A stretch of DNA of 56,210 nt from Deltaproteobacteria bacterium (GCA_016875025.1 VGSH01000003.1:1-56210), one strand, 5' to 3'. Positions 16,197 to 24,411 are shown, numbered from the stretch's first letter. Program-made: numbers and translations. The notes: generated by a model not told the origin, from the sequence alone.

Positions 16197-17324
16197 TCAG
16201 TCCTGTGCCCCCAGATGTATGCCGCTGATCAGGCCTGTGATGCGTTCAACAGCCAGCGGCGCCCGGGATGCGATCAGCACGCGTATGATCAGGGCGCGGT
16301 CGGGCGTGCGAAGCATGATTTCGGCAACCTGGTCGGGCATGTGCTCCAGAGCGTTTTCACCCGGCCGGGCCTGTTCCCCCCGCAGCATAACCCCGCTGAG
16401 CGCCCCTGCCCGAAGGCAGTATGTCTGAACCGTGTCTGCGTCGTAGCGTTTGAGCAGCGCGGCCTTAATCATGGCGGGCATGAGGCCGAAACGGCTATGC
16501 ACGGCAAGCAGCGCGGCGTCATGGACATTGCCGAACCCGAGCAGGCCGGCGAGAGCCTGCAGCAGTGCATTGTGGGCCACTGTCCGGCGGTCCGGACCGG
16601 CCTCGATTGCAATACGTGTATCGCCTGCCGGGCTGTGGACTATGAGAGCGTCCGGCTGCCTGTCGATCAGGCGGTAGCCGCGGGGCAGCATGAGCGCAAC
16701 CGGTCCCAGATGATAGATTTCTTTGCCGGCCCTGTCCTGGGCCGGCTCCACGCTGAGCTGCTGCGGCGGCAGGGCCAGGCCGGGTCCGCGCCTGAACATG
16801 TCGATGCTGACATAGAGCAGCATGGCTGCCAGCAGCGGCATAATCAGCAGCGGGATCAATTCGGCCGTACTTTTTCTGAAGGGATTCCTGGAAATCCGAA
16901 CGGTTAAGCCGCGTCCGGTGAGCGCGTCCACAATGTCCTGCACAGGCCCGGGCCGGGATACGCACGCAACCTGCTGTCTTCGGCGAAGAGCACCGGTCAT
17001 GGCATGCAGGCAGGCGCGGTCGCGGTAGAGAATCAGGCGCAAAGAAGCGACTGCCTTCAACGGTATCGGGCGGCTGCCGTGCACTCGCAGCGACTGTGCG
17101 CCATCGTCAATGGTGAAGCCGGTGCCCGTGCGCCTGCCGGAGCGCAGGCGCAGACACACGTAGAGCACAAGCGTGCATGCTGCAGTAAATACAAGGCAGG
17201 CTACAAGCCTGCGTTCGCCGAAAAGCGCGACGCAGGCGCACGCAAGGCTTACGAAAAAAACCAGCAGGGCTGTGCCTTCGACTGATTCCGGCGGCAGTCC
17301 CTGCCATGAAGGCGATTGTTCCAT
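16197..17324 (-). CDS. Unrecognised membrane protein
   Basis: I do not recognise this 375-residue protein. Two hydrophobic segments at about 18-36 and 40-60 (ALLVFFVSLACACVALF, LVACLVFTAACTLVLYVCLR) are followed by a soluble domain with PH-like beta pattern (GFTIDDGAQSLRVHG, LKAVASLRLILY), then a third membrane segment near 155-175 (LIPLLIMPLLAAMLLYV). The C-terminal 200 residues are soluble and mixed alpha/beta (GPVALMLPRGYRLIDRQPD, GDTRIAIEAG). The topology suggests the larger domain faces outward or inward opposite the first, which cannot be decided here. It lies 76 bases upstream of the response regulator on the same strand and may be co-transcribed with it. Confidence 0.6.
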   Translation of the reverse strand: MEQSPSWQGLPPESVEGTALLVFFVSLACACVALFGERRLVACLVFTAACTLVLYVCLRLRSGRRTGTGFTIDDGAQSLRVHGSRPIPLKAVASLRLILYRDRACLHAMTGALRRRQQVACVSRPGPVQDIVDALTGRGLTVRISRNPFRKSTAELIPLLIMPLLAAMLLYVSIDMFRRGPGLALPPQQLSVEPAQDRAGKEIYHLGPVALMLPRGYRLIDRQPDALIVHSPAGDTRIAIEAGPDRRTVAHNALLQALAGLLGFGNVHDAALLAVHSRFGLMPAMIKAALLKRYDADTVQTYCLRAGALSGVMLRGEQARPGENALEHMPDQVAEIMLRTPDRALIIRVLIASRAPLAVERITGLISGIHLGAQD

Positions 17325-17403
17325 GGCGAGCGCATCCCCTGCAGCCTGTGCCGCGTGGCGCGGACAGCTGCATTTCAGACAGCCGTGCAGCAGCTCAGGA
17401 GCG

Positions 17404-17529
17404 TTAGTGGGCTTCTACAAAAAGTTTTCCCGGCTTTCTGGACTGATGAATTTTGCATTTCGGGCATTGCTCGGGCGGGGTGTCGCCCGTGTGGATGTAG
17501 CCGCATGCTGTACAGCGCCATTTTTTCAT
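17404..17529 (-). CDS. 41-residue rubredoxin-like protein
   Basis: A very short gene read on the minus strand: a 41-residue protein starting MKKWRCTACGYIHTGDTPPE and continuing QCPKCKIHQSRK. CTACGY and CPKC form the four-cysteine iron site found in the rubredoxin-like domain at the end of rubrerythrins, with a shorter spacing than classical rubredoxin. A GGAGG ribosome-binding site lies seven to eight bases before the ATG, and a likely promoter lies about 65 bases upstream. It would serve as a small cytoplasmic electron carrier, or may bind zinc. It is a stand-alone domain; no rubrerythrin is next to it. Confidence 0.8.
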   Translation of the reverse strand: MKKWRCTACGYIHTGDTPPEQCPKCKIHQSRKPGKLFVEAH

Positions 17530-17831
17530 CGTGTGCCTCCGGTCAAATCAGTCAGTATGGGTGCTCGAGAGCTCGTGGTTCTTACGGAAATCCATTGTGC
17601 TTGTTAATCGTTTTTTGTCAAGCATAATTGACATCAACACGGCATTCCTCGCCGTAAAAACATCCCTGACGGCCGCCAATCCAATGGCTCTATTGTGGAC
17701 AGCAGTGCCTGTATATTGATTGATCAAAGGCTGCGCCCCTCCTTTTTTTGATTCTCTTGACATAACAGTCCGCCCTCTGCAATCTGAAAATGCTTGTTTT
17801 TCAGACTGCATCAAAATCAGCTGTGCATGCG
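17530..17831. other. Spacer between rubredoxin-like gene and SGNH hydrolase gene
   Basis: About 300 bases without a credible gene. It holds a probable promoter for the rubredoxin-like gene (17594-17621) and, at 17783-17805, an 8-bp hairpin (TCTGAAAA with TTTTCAGA) 27 bases past the SGNH hydrolase stop, without a T-run, whose sequence resembles the repeat relic at 48398-48420. The rest shows nothing recognisable. Confidence 0.5.
17594..17621 (-). promoter_or_regulatory. Likely sigma-70 promoter of the rubredoxin-like gene
   Basis: On the minus strand, TTGACA at 17621-17616 and CACAAT at 17599-17594 with a 16-base spacer. The -35 is perfect and the -10 matches four of six. The leader to the gene start at 17529 would be about 60 bases. 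Confidence 0.5.
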
Positions 17832-18512
17832 TCAGCCTGATGGCGCGGTGATTTCCTGCCAGGCCTGCAGCAGCACAGGGCGCATAGTAGCACTGAGCGC
17901 CTGATAGGCGGACGGCCGCAGATGCAGGCCGTCTTCCTGATACAAGCCGGGGCGCGGCTGGCCGCAGCCGTCACACAGGGCTGCATTGACGTCAATGTAG
18001 CCAAGCGCAGGACTGCCGGCGCACAGGCGGAAAATCAGGCTGTTGACGGCCTCAATCGCATCCCAGCGCGCGCGTTTCTGCGGAGCCAGGTTGATGGAGA
18101 CAAAAAATACGCGGCTGCGGGGCAGTTCCCGCAGTACCCGCCCGCAGAATGCCTCAAACCGCGCGGCAATCGTGGCGGGCTCTTCCCCGCATTCAATATC
18201 GTTGCTGCCGCAATAGTAGGCGATCATGCAGGGCCGGCAGGGCGCAATGATGCGGTCGAAGAAATGCAGCACCTCCCATGTGCGGGCCCCGCCGAAGGCG
18301 CGGTTGAGCACGGGCAGAGGCGCCATATCGCGCGCAAGCGTTGACCAGAACCGGAAAATGCTGCTGCCGGTGAATACGACGGCATTGCACGGCACGGGCT
18401 CTGTGCGGTTAAGGTCCTGCAGGAGCCGGATTTCATTCTCGTAGCGGATGTCCTGGCCCGGGGGCGGCGTACAGGGGCCTGCTGTGTGGTCGTGCGGCAT
18501 GGTCGCGCTCAT
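17832..18512 (-). CDS. SGNH/GDSL-family hydrolase
   Basis: A 226-residue SGNH hydrolase. Block I with the nucleophile Ser is in VVFTGSSIFRFW (about 47), the Gly block in LNRAFGGARTWEV, the Asn block in YYCGSNDIECG (about 101), and the Asp-x-x-His catalytic pair in EDGLHLRPSAYQ (about 195). Families of this type remove acyl or acetyl groups from lipids or sugars; the substrate cannot be read from the sequence. No signal peptide is evident, so it may be cytoplasmic. It starts 14 bases after cheR on the same strand and is probably in one transcript with it. The start codon could also be the ATG four codons further on. Confidence 0.85.
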   Translation of the reverse strand: MSATMPHDHTAGPCTPPPGQDIRYENEIRLLQDLNRTEPVPCNAVVFTGSSIFRFWSTLARDMAPLPVLNRAFGGARTWEVLHFFDRIIAPCRPCMIAYYCGSNDIECGEEPATIAARFEAFCGRVLRELPRSRVFFVSINLAPQKRARWDAIEAVNSLIFRLCAGSPALGYIDVNAALCDGCGQPRPGLYQEDGLHLRPSAYQALSATMRPVLLQAWQEITAPSG

Positions 18513-18526
18513 GGAAAGGGCGTTTT

Positions 18527-19462
18527 TTATTCTGTTTTAACGTACATTGAATGGCCCGCATATTTGAAGCCCAAAGGCAGCTCGATCGGCATCGGCTCGC
18601 ACAGGCCCATGACCAGCAGGCCGCCGGGCCTCAGAACCCGGTGCATGCCGGTGAAAATTTCATTGCGCAGGCTCTGGCCGAAGTACATGAACACGTTGCG
18701 GCAGAAGATAACATCAAGCGCACGGCTGAAGGGCAGGGGTTGGGTCAGGTTGAAGTGTTTAAATCGCACCATGGTTTTAATGTGGGGCTTGATGCTGAAG
18801 CAATCACCGCCGTCCTGCTCGAGATAGCGCATCAGGAACGCCTTGTAATCGGCCGGGGTGCGCTCGATGTTGCAGCGGTGGTAGACGCCTTCAACTGCGC
18901 GCCTGAGCACGCTGCGATCGATGTCCGAGCCGGTTATTCTGACCATGTGGAGCGGAATCTCCCGTTTCGCGGACCATGCATGTACGGTCATCGCAATGCT
19001 GTAGGCTTCCTCGCCGCTTGAGCTGGCCGCGCTCCAAATTCTGAACGTTCGGGTGGGATTGAGATGCCTGTCCAGATAGTTCTCAAGGGCGCCCAGGTGA
19101 ATGCCGTCCCTGAAAAAGAAGGTTTCATTGGTGGTGACCGCCTCAATGGCATGCGCTGTTTCGCCGGGCTGTTTCCTGATCAGGGAAATGTACTGGCCAT
19201 AATCAGCAAGGCCCAGGGCGCGCAGGCGCCGGCTGAGCTTTGTAGACAGGTGCGTGCGGCCCCTGAAGCGGATTCCGGTCCTGTCCGTCAGCAGCTGCTG
19301 CAGCACTGAAAACTGCCGATCATCCATTTCATATGTGCCGTCAGTCATGATTAATGCAGGATCAAGGTTCAGCGGCAGTGTGCCGGCGCACAGGGCATCT
19401 GCCTTCTTTATCGAAGGCGTTCCCTTACCGGACGGCAGTCCGGTCATTGCAAATATCTGCAT
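18527..19462 (-). CDS. cheR: CheR-type chemoreceptor glutamate methyltransferase
   Basis: A SAM-dependent protein-glutamate O-methyltransferase. Visible are the N-terminal helical CheR domain (MDDRQFSVLQQLLTDRTGIR and LSRRLRALGLADYGQYISLI), the TTNETFFFRD substrate signature, SAM motif I in FRIWSAASSSGEEAYSIAM, SDID in ITGSDIDRSVLRRA, and DVIFCRNVFMYFG. The frame allows 311 residues; the first 39 do not look like CheR and an internal ATG at 19345 (MTDGTYEMDD) is a plausible start. No chemoreceptor or CheA lies nearby, so it may serve a chemosensory cluster elsewhere, possibly one controlling pili. Confidence 0.92.
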   Translation of the reverse strand: MQIFAMTGLPSGKGTPSIKKADALCAGTLPLNLDPALIMTDGTYEMDDRQFSVLQQLLTDRTGIRFRGRTHLSTKLSRRLRALGLADYGQYISLIRKQPGETAHAIEAVTTNETFFFRDGIHLGALENYLDRHLNPTRTFRIWSAASSSGEEAYSIAMTVHAWSAKREIPLHMVRITGSDIDRSVLRRAVEGVYHRCNIERTPADYKAFLMRYLEQDGGDCFSIKPHIKTMVRFKHFNLTQPLPFSRALDVIFCRNVFMYFGQSLRNEIFTGMHRVLRPGGLLVMGLCEPMPIELPLGFKYAGHSMYVKTE

Positions 19463-19656
19463 TAGTATAACGAAAAAAAATCCGCTGTGCCACCGGCCGT
19501 GCCTGCAGGCCCAGAATCGCGGCTCAGCAGGACTTTTTTTCAGGCGTTTTCCGGTTCTGCTTGCCTTCAGCGGTTTTTTTTAGTAGACTGCCTGAATACG
19601 CCTGCCCGGGTTTTGAAACCCGCATGCGCAGCGCTTCACCACGGAGGATGCACCCC

Positions 19657-19971
19657 ATGATTGAGTCCCTTACACGCATTAAACAGTCCGAACAGGCGGC
19701 AGATGAGCGCATGCGGGCTTCCGAGAAAAAAGCCCTTGCGCTTGTGGACCAGGCTGCCGTTGATGCCAGGGCCCTGATCGCGCAGGCTGAAACGTCCGCG
19801 GCAGCACAAGCCGGCACTATGATGGAGCAAGCCTGTACGGACGCCCGGAGCGAAGCTGAAAAAATTATCCAGGCCGGCCGGGCTGATGCCGGCCGTATTG
19901 CCGCACAGGGGCAGGGCAGGCTCGGCGCTGCCGCCAGCCTGATTGTTGCGCATATCATAGGAGAAGCCTGA
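19657..19971 (+). CDS. V-type ATPase peripheral stalk subunit H/G
   Basis: A 104-residue, almost entirely helical, Ala/Glu-rich protein (IKQSEQAADERMRASEKKAL, ARSEAEKIIQAGRADAGRIA) typical of the long coiled coil that pairs with subunit E to form the peripheral stalk. The ATG at 19657 is preferred because GGAGG lies nine bases before it; earlier in-frame starts add a tail that does not look like the family. It is the first gene of the V-type ATPase operon and corresponds in position to ntpF of Enterococcus hirae. It ends one base before the gene for subunit I. Confidence 0.85.
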   Translation: MIESLTRIKQSEQAADERMRASEKKALALVDQAAVDARALIAQAETSAAAQAGTMMEQACTDARSEAEKIIQAGRADAGRIAAQGQGRLGAAASLIVAHIIGEA

Positions 19972-19972
19972 G

Positions 19973-21925
19973 ATGTTTTTTCCCGAGCGCATGAAGCGCA
20001 TCCGGCTGCTGGCGCATGCATCCTGCAGGCAGGCTGCGGTCAAGAAACTGCACGAACTCGGCGCTGTCCAGATAACCGATTTTCGCACCACACTGACCCG
20101 TTCCGAATGGAAGGACCTTCTGCAGGCCCATCCCGCATCTTCTGACGTGCGCCGGATCACCACGCAGCTCATGGGTCTTAACCGGCTGCTGGATGTTTTT
20201 GCCACGATCGCGCCTGAGCTGCAGGAAGGTTTTTTTAAAACCCTGTTCGCTCCGGCTCCGCCTGAGAAAATCAGGGTTGAGGATCTGTCCGGGGAGGCAC
20301 TTTTCCAGGAGGTGCAGGCTTTGCTCGGCACGGCTGACGCAGCGGTTGCCCAACCCCTTGAGATGCTTGAAAAGGCAGCTGCCGAACGGGCTGAGCTTGC
20401 GGCCCAGCGCGCTGCCTTTGCCCAGATCGCCTCGCTTGGGGTGCGTCTGGCCGATATCGGCCAGGGTTCGTTCGTGCATAGTTTTCTGGGGCTGGGCCCC
20501 GCACGGGAGTACACGCAGCTCGCAGCCGACATAGAGGCGCTTGCGGGCGGTTTGAGCGTTTGTGAGGCCAGAAGTGTTGCGGACGAAAAAACATGCCTGC
20601 TGGTGATCTGCCCGGCCGCATGCGCTGATGAGGTATACCAGCTGCTCAGAAAAAACGATGTCGAGCGCATTGCCGCCGGTCGCTTTGCGGGCACGCCTGC
20701 TGAAGCGCTTCGCGACATTGACAGCCGAATGCGTGAGCTTGATGAGAATCAGAGCGCAAGCCGTGCCGCGATTATGGATGCGGCCGGCAGCCATCGCAGC
20801 CGCCTCAAGGCCCTGCGTGAGCTTCTGCTCATTGAGCGCGAGCGCTGCGACGCCTGCGCCGGCTTTGCGCGCACCGGTCAGGTGGTTGCCATTGAAGGCT
20901 GGATAATCGCCAAACAGGCCGAGGCGGTCGCACGTGAGCTTGAGTCGGCCCTGGGCGGGCTGGCGGCCGTGTTTATAACCGAGCCGGATGAGCCTGAGGA
21001 AAAGCTGCCTGTGGCGCTCAACAACCCCGGCATCCTGAAGCATTTCGAGCTGCTGGTCAAGCTCTACGCCCCGCCGAAATATAATGAGATCGACCCCACC
21101 GTGCTGATTGTGCCCACGTTTTTGTTTTTCTTCGGGTTAATGATCACCGATGCCGTGTACGGTTTGATGACGCTTCTGCTGGGAATTTTTATTCTGCGCG
21201 GCGGCGGCAAATACTATCCGCTGTATAAGAGCTGCGGCATTATGCTGGCCCTGGGAGGAGCCTCCACAATCGTACTGGGCGCACTGACCGGCGGATGGCT
21301 CGGCAATCTTTTTGTTGACTATCTCGGCCTTACATTTTTTAACAGCATGGTCGTTATCAATCCCATGGTCGACGTTTCCGACTTTCTCGTGTTTGCCATC
21401 GCCGTGGGCGTGCTGCATCTGAATGTCGGCGCGGTCGTGGGCATCATAAAGGACGTTCGCTGCGCGAACGTCCCCTCAGCCCTGAAGAACGTGTGGATCT
21501 TTTTCATGGAAATCAGCCTTATCTGCTATTATTACAAGGCGCAGGCGCCTGCCCTCGTGTTCGGCGTGCTTGCGCTTGTGTTTCTGCTTTACAGCGCCAA
21601 GGGCATGGCCCTGTTCGGCCTGACAGGTTTTCTGGGCGATTCGCTGTCCTATGCTCGCCTGATGGCCCTTGGCCTCGTGAGCTTCGGTCTGGCCGTGGCG
21701 ATCAATGCGTTGGCGAAAATGGTGTGGGGTATTGACTATGTCGGCTGGCTCATTGCCCTGCTGATTTTGATCGGCGGGCATCTGTTCAGCTTCGTGCTGA
21801 ATTTGATGGGTGCGTTCGCGCACGGTATCCGGCTGCATTTTGTCGAGTTCTTCGGGAAGTTTTACGAGGGTGGCGGCGAGGATTTTACCCCCTTTAGCAT
21901 CAAGCGTCGCATAACGGAGCTGTAA
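19973..21925 (+). CDS. atpI: V-type ATPase subunit I (membrane stator, V0 a-like)
   Basis: A 650-residue protein with a cytoplasmic N-terminal half (about 1-365, starting FFPERMKRIRLLAH and rich in coiled helix) and a C-terminal half with about seven membrane segments (VLIVPTFLFFFGLMITDAVY, ILRGGGKYYPLYKSCGIMLA, SYARLMALGLVSFGLAVAIN, FSFVLNLMGAFAHGIRLHFV). Subunit I forms the half channels against the proteolipid ring. The conserved Arg in SLSYARLMALGL is in the region expected to face the ring glutamate. Start chosen at the first ATG with GGAG nine bases upstream. A 10-bp perfect inverted repeat lies inside the gene at 21451-21473. Confidence 0.94.
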   Translation: MFFPERMKRIRLLAHASCRQAAVKKLHELGAVQITDFRTTLTRSEWKDLLQAHPASSDVRRITTQLMGLNRLLDVFATIAPELQEGFFKTLFAPAPPEKIRVEDLSGEALFQEVQALLGTADAAVAQPLEMLEKAAAERAELAAQRAAFAQIASLGVRLADIGQGSFVHSFLGLGPAREYTQLAADIEALAGGLSVCEARSVADEKTCLLVICPAACADEVYQLLRKNDVERIAAGRFAGTPAEALRDIDSRMRELDENQSASRAAIMDAAGSHRSRLKALRELLLIERERCDACAGFARTGQVVAIEGWIIAKQAEAVARELESALGGLAAVFITEPDEPEEKLPVALNNPGILKHFELLVKLYAPPKYNEIDPTVLIVPTFLFFFGLMITDAVYGLMTLLLGIFILRGGGKYYPLYKSCGIMLALGGASTIVLGALTGGWLGNLFVDYLGLTFFNSMVVINPMVDVSDFLVFAIAVGVLHLNVGAVVGIIKDVRCANVPSALKNVWIFFMEISLICYYYKAQAPALVFGVLALVFLLYSAKGMALFGLTGFLGDSLSYARLMALGLVSFGLAVAINALAKMVWGIDYVGWLIALLILIGGHLFSFVLNLMGAFAHGIRLHFVEFFGKFYEGGGEDFTPFSIKRRITEL

Positions 21926-21931
21926 CGGTTT

Positions 21932-21958
21932 CCGGGCGTCTGCCGCAGGCAGGCCCGG
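21932..21958 (+). promoter_or_regulatory. Intercistronic hairpin before the proteolipid gene
   Basis: A strong stem of 11 pairs (CCGGGC with GCCCGG, then CTGCC with GGCAG, three-base loop, two-base bulge) between atpI and atpK. No T-run follows, so it is not a standard terminator. Its position just before the gene needed in highest copy number suggests a role in mRNA processing or stability. Confidence 0.45.
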
Positions 21959-22019
21959 GATAGAACATAGAACGAGAACAGAAGCGTTGTTTTTTATTTA
22001 ATCAGATGGAGGTAGAGGC

Positions 22020-22508
22020 ATGCAGGAAGTACAATTCACCTTAGGCTTGGGACTGGCGGCCCTCGGCGCAGGGCTTGCCATGGGTGTTGCGGCGATCGGT
22101 TCCGGTATCGGCGTCGGTATTGCCGGCGCGGCCGGTGCGGGCGTTATTGCCGAGGACACCAAGAAATTCGGCTCTGTCCTGATACTGCAGGCTTTTCCGC
22201 AGACCCAGGGTATTTACGGCTTTGTCACGGCCGTTTTGATCCTGATGGGTGTCGGCCTGCTGGGTGGTACGCCCAAGCCGATTTCAATGGAACTGGGCCT
22301 GATCTGTCTGGGCGCGGGCCTTTCCTCGGCTCTGGGCGGCATTACCGCTATCGGTCAGGGCATTACCGCAGGTGCCGGTATGGGCTCGGTTGCCAAGAAT
22401 CCGGCTTCGCTCGGCCAGAACATGGTGCTGGCGGTCATGTCTGAAACATTTGCCGTGTTTTCGCTGCTGATCGCCATTTTGATCATGGTCGGCGCCGGCA
22501 TTATGTAG
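22020..22508 (+). CDS. atpK: V-type ATPase subunit K, 16-kDa double-hairpin proteolipid with Na+ ligand pattern
   Basis: A 162-residue proteolipid made of two fused helical hairpins (four membrane helices). The first hairpin has Gln where an acid would be (FPQTQGIYGFV, about 59-69); the second carries the single ion-binding Glu142 (AVMSETFAVF). Thr62, Gln63, Gln113 (AIGQGITAGAG) and Glu142 line up with Thr64, Gln65, Gln110 and Glu139 of Enterococcus hirae NtpK, which bind Na+. This suggests a Na+-translocating ring with one site per four helices. A GGAGG ribosome-binding site is present about 10 bases before the ATG. It follows the hairpin at 21932. Confidence 0.95.
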   Translation: MQEVQFTLGLGLAALGAGLAMGVAAIGSGIGVGIAGAAGAGVIAEDTKKFGSVLILQAFPQTQGIYGFVTAVLILMGVGLLGGTPKPISMELGLICLGAGLSSALGGITAIGQGITAGAGMGSVAKNPASLGQNMVLAVMSETFAVFSLLIAILIMVGAGIM

Positions 22509-22577
22509 CATGCACCTGAGCTGTGGCGGGGCGCACCTGACAGGGGCGCCTTCACCCGTCTATGAAAGGATCTGTTG

Positions 22578-23222
22578 ATGGCAGGCGGAGTAGATAAAAT
22601 AATAGCGCAGATCGAAAAAACCGCTGAGGAAAAAGTGGCCGATATTCTGGCCGAAGCCCGCAGCAGGGCCGATGCGCTGCTGGCTGAAGCGCGCACGCAG
22701 GCCTCCGAACAGGAACGCGCAGCGCTTGCACGCGGTGAGCAGGAGGCCCGTCGGGAAACACAGCGTATTCTGGCCGAGGCGCGCATACAGGCCCGGCGCG
22801 CGCGCGTGCAGGCTCAGGAGGACAGTGTCCGCCAGGCCTTTGATCAGGCGCGCCAGATGCTTCAGGCCCTGGCTGACAAAGGGGACGCCGGCGGTTTTTC
22901 CTATACGGAAATCTTAAAGCGGCTCATTGTTGAATCAGTCGCGGCAACCGACACTGCCGAGCTGGAGGTGCTGGTGCGTCAGGCCGACCGGGCGCTGCTG
23001 ACCGCCGAACTGCTCAGCGCTGTTGCGGCCGAGGCCGGCCGCGCAACCGGCCGCAATATCGTTTTGACGCTGAGCCCTGAAGCGCTTGCATGCGCGGGCG
23101 GCGCAGTGGTGCGCAGCCGTGACGGCCGGGTAAGGGTTGACAACACATTCGAGGCCCGCACCGCCCGGTTCATGGACGCGATCCGTACCCGGGTTGCCAG
23201 GGAACTTTTCGCCGGGGAGTAA
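22578..23222 (+). CDS. atpE: V-type ATPase peripheral stalk subunit E
   Basis: A 214-residue protein with a long helical N-terminal half (IIAQIEKTAEEKVADILAEA, RAALARGEQEARRETQRILA) and a globular C-terminal domain (LKRLIVESVAATDTAELEVL, CAGGAVVRSRDGRVRVDNTF). The last motif, GGAVVRSRDGRVRVDNTFEA, is the usual subunit E signature (GG-x-x-x-x-x-DG-x-x-x-xNT). It joins subunit H in the stalk that ties the catalytic head to subunit I. The ATG at 22578 with AAAGGA upstream is preferred over the TTG just before it. Confidence 0.93.
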   Translation: MAGGVDKIIAQIEKTAEEKVADILAEARSRADALLAEARTQASEQERAALARGEQEARRETQRILAEARIQARRARVQAQEDSVRQAFDQARQMLQALADKGDAGGFSYTEILKRLIVESVAATDTAELEVLVRQADRALLTAELLSAVAAEAGRATGRNIVLTLSPEALACAGGAVVRSRDGRVRVDNTFEARTARFMDAIRTRVARELFAGE

Positions 23223-23225
23223 TGC

Positions 23226-24347
23226 ATGGAAAGTAATTTTTTACTGGTTCTCGGGCTGATCGTGCTGGGCCTGGCGCTGCCGCTGCTTGTTTTCCTCATG
23301 CGACTGCTCAGCTCTATCCTGCCCTACCTGTATGCCACGGCGCGCATCCGTGCCAAAGAGGCGCGGCTTCTCAAGCCCGAAACCCTGGAGGAAATGATCA
23401 ATACCGGCTCGGTGGCTGAGATCGCCTCGCTGCTTGAAAATACGGAATACGCCCTGGCCATGCAGGGCCTGGTGCTTGAGAGTGCCGAATCGATCGAACA
23501 GCTGCTTGAGCGGCAGACCGCGGACATCTACAGCGAAGTCGCGGCGCTGGTGCCCGCAAAGGTGCAGGGAGCTTTTTCTTTTCTGCGCCGGCAGTGGGAT
23601 GTGCGTAATGTGAAAACCGTGCTGCGCGGCGTGCGCGCAGGTCTTGCTGCTGAAAAAATAATGGCCTCTGTTCTGCCGTTCGGCACCCTGGACACCGAGC
23701 TTTTGAAAAAAATGGCCGAGGGCTCCGGTATTGATGATGTGCTGCCCCTGCTTGAGGCAACACCCTACGGAGCGCTGGCCCAGATGCTGCCGGCCTATGA
23801 ACAGGAGGCAAGCCTGCTGCCGCTTGAGGCTACGCTTGACAAAGTGCTGCTCGAGGGCATGTGGCGAGAGGTTGAAGCGCGAGGGCCCCTGCAGGTGCTG
23901 CAGCCTTTCTGTGCCGCGCGTATTGACGCTTTGAATATACAGATACTGCTGCGCGCCAAGCGCGATCATCTGCTGCTGGCCGATGTCGAGCCGTACCTGA
24001 TCAGCGGCGCTCAGGCCTCGCAGTGTCTTATCAGGGCCTTTGACGAGGTTGATGATGTCAGCGCGCTCGTAAGCGAACTGGAAGGCACGCTCTACTATAA
24101 GCCGGTCATGGATGCGCTGGCCGATTATGACCGCAACGGGTCCCTGTTCGCTCTTGAAAAGGCGCTGGATGAAACTGCGTTGGCTGTGGGCCGCGATACG
24201 GCCGTTAAGCAGCCCTACGGAATTGCTCCGGTTGCAGGGTTTCTGGCGCGCAAGGATGTGGAGGTGCGCACGATCAGGGCGATTGCACGCGCCAAGGAAG
24301 CCGGCCTTGCGCCCGAATATATCCGTGAGCTGGTGGTAAACGTATAA
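23226..24347 (+). CDS. atpC: V-type ATPase subunit C with an extra N-terminal membrane anchor
   Basis: A 373-residue subunit C (V0 d-like central connector between rotor shaft and proteolipid ring). The family part begins at about residue 33 (YLYATARIRAKEARLLKPE) and includes QWDVRNVKTVLRGVRAG and repeated helical motifs. Unusually, about 30 hydrophobic residues precede it (NFLLVLGLIVLGLALPLLV then FLMRLLSSILP), enough for one membrane helix. The start is supported by GGGGAG eight bases before the ATG at 23226, and no better internal start with a ribosome-binding site is seen. Family members are normally soluble, held to the ring by contact only. Confidence 0.92.
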   Translation: MESNFLLVLGLIVLGLALPLLVFLMRLLSSILPYLYATARIRAKEARLLKPETLEEMINTGSVAEIASLLENTEYALAMQGLVLESAESIEQLLERQTADIYSEVAALVPAKVQGAFSFLRRQWDVRNVKTVLRGVRAGLAAEKIMASVLPFGTLDTELLKKMAEGSGIDDVLPLLEATPYGALAQMLPAYEQEASLLPLEATLDKVLLEGMWREVEARGPLQVLQPFCAARIDALNIQILLRAKRDHLLLADVEPYLISGAQASQCLIRAFDEVDDVSALVSELEGTLYYKPVMDALADYDRNGSLFALEKALDETALAVGRDTAVKQPYGIAPVAGFLARKDVEVRTIRAIARAKEAGLAPEYIRELVVNV

Positions 24348-24411
24348 ATCAGCGGACTGCCGGGGGCGTATGAGCCCCGGGCGCCGGGTTTTGTTTGATG
24401 GAGTATATGCG

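Noticed and set aside
19955-21043. Open frame on the minus strand opposite atpI (362 codons), and a second one at 19636-20718
   Set aside because: Both are antisense to the well-supported subunit I gene, have low-complexity His/Gln or Ser/Ala content and no ribosome-binding site.
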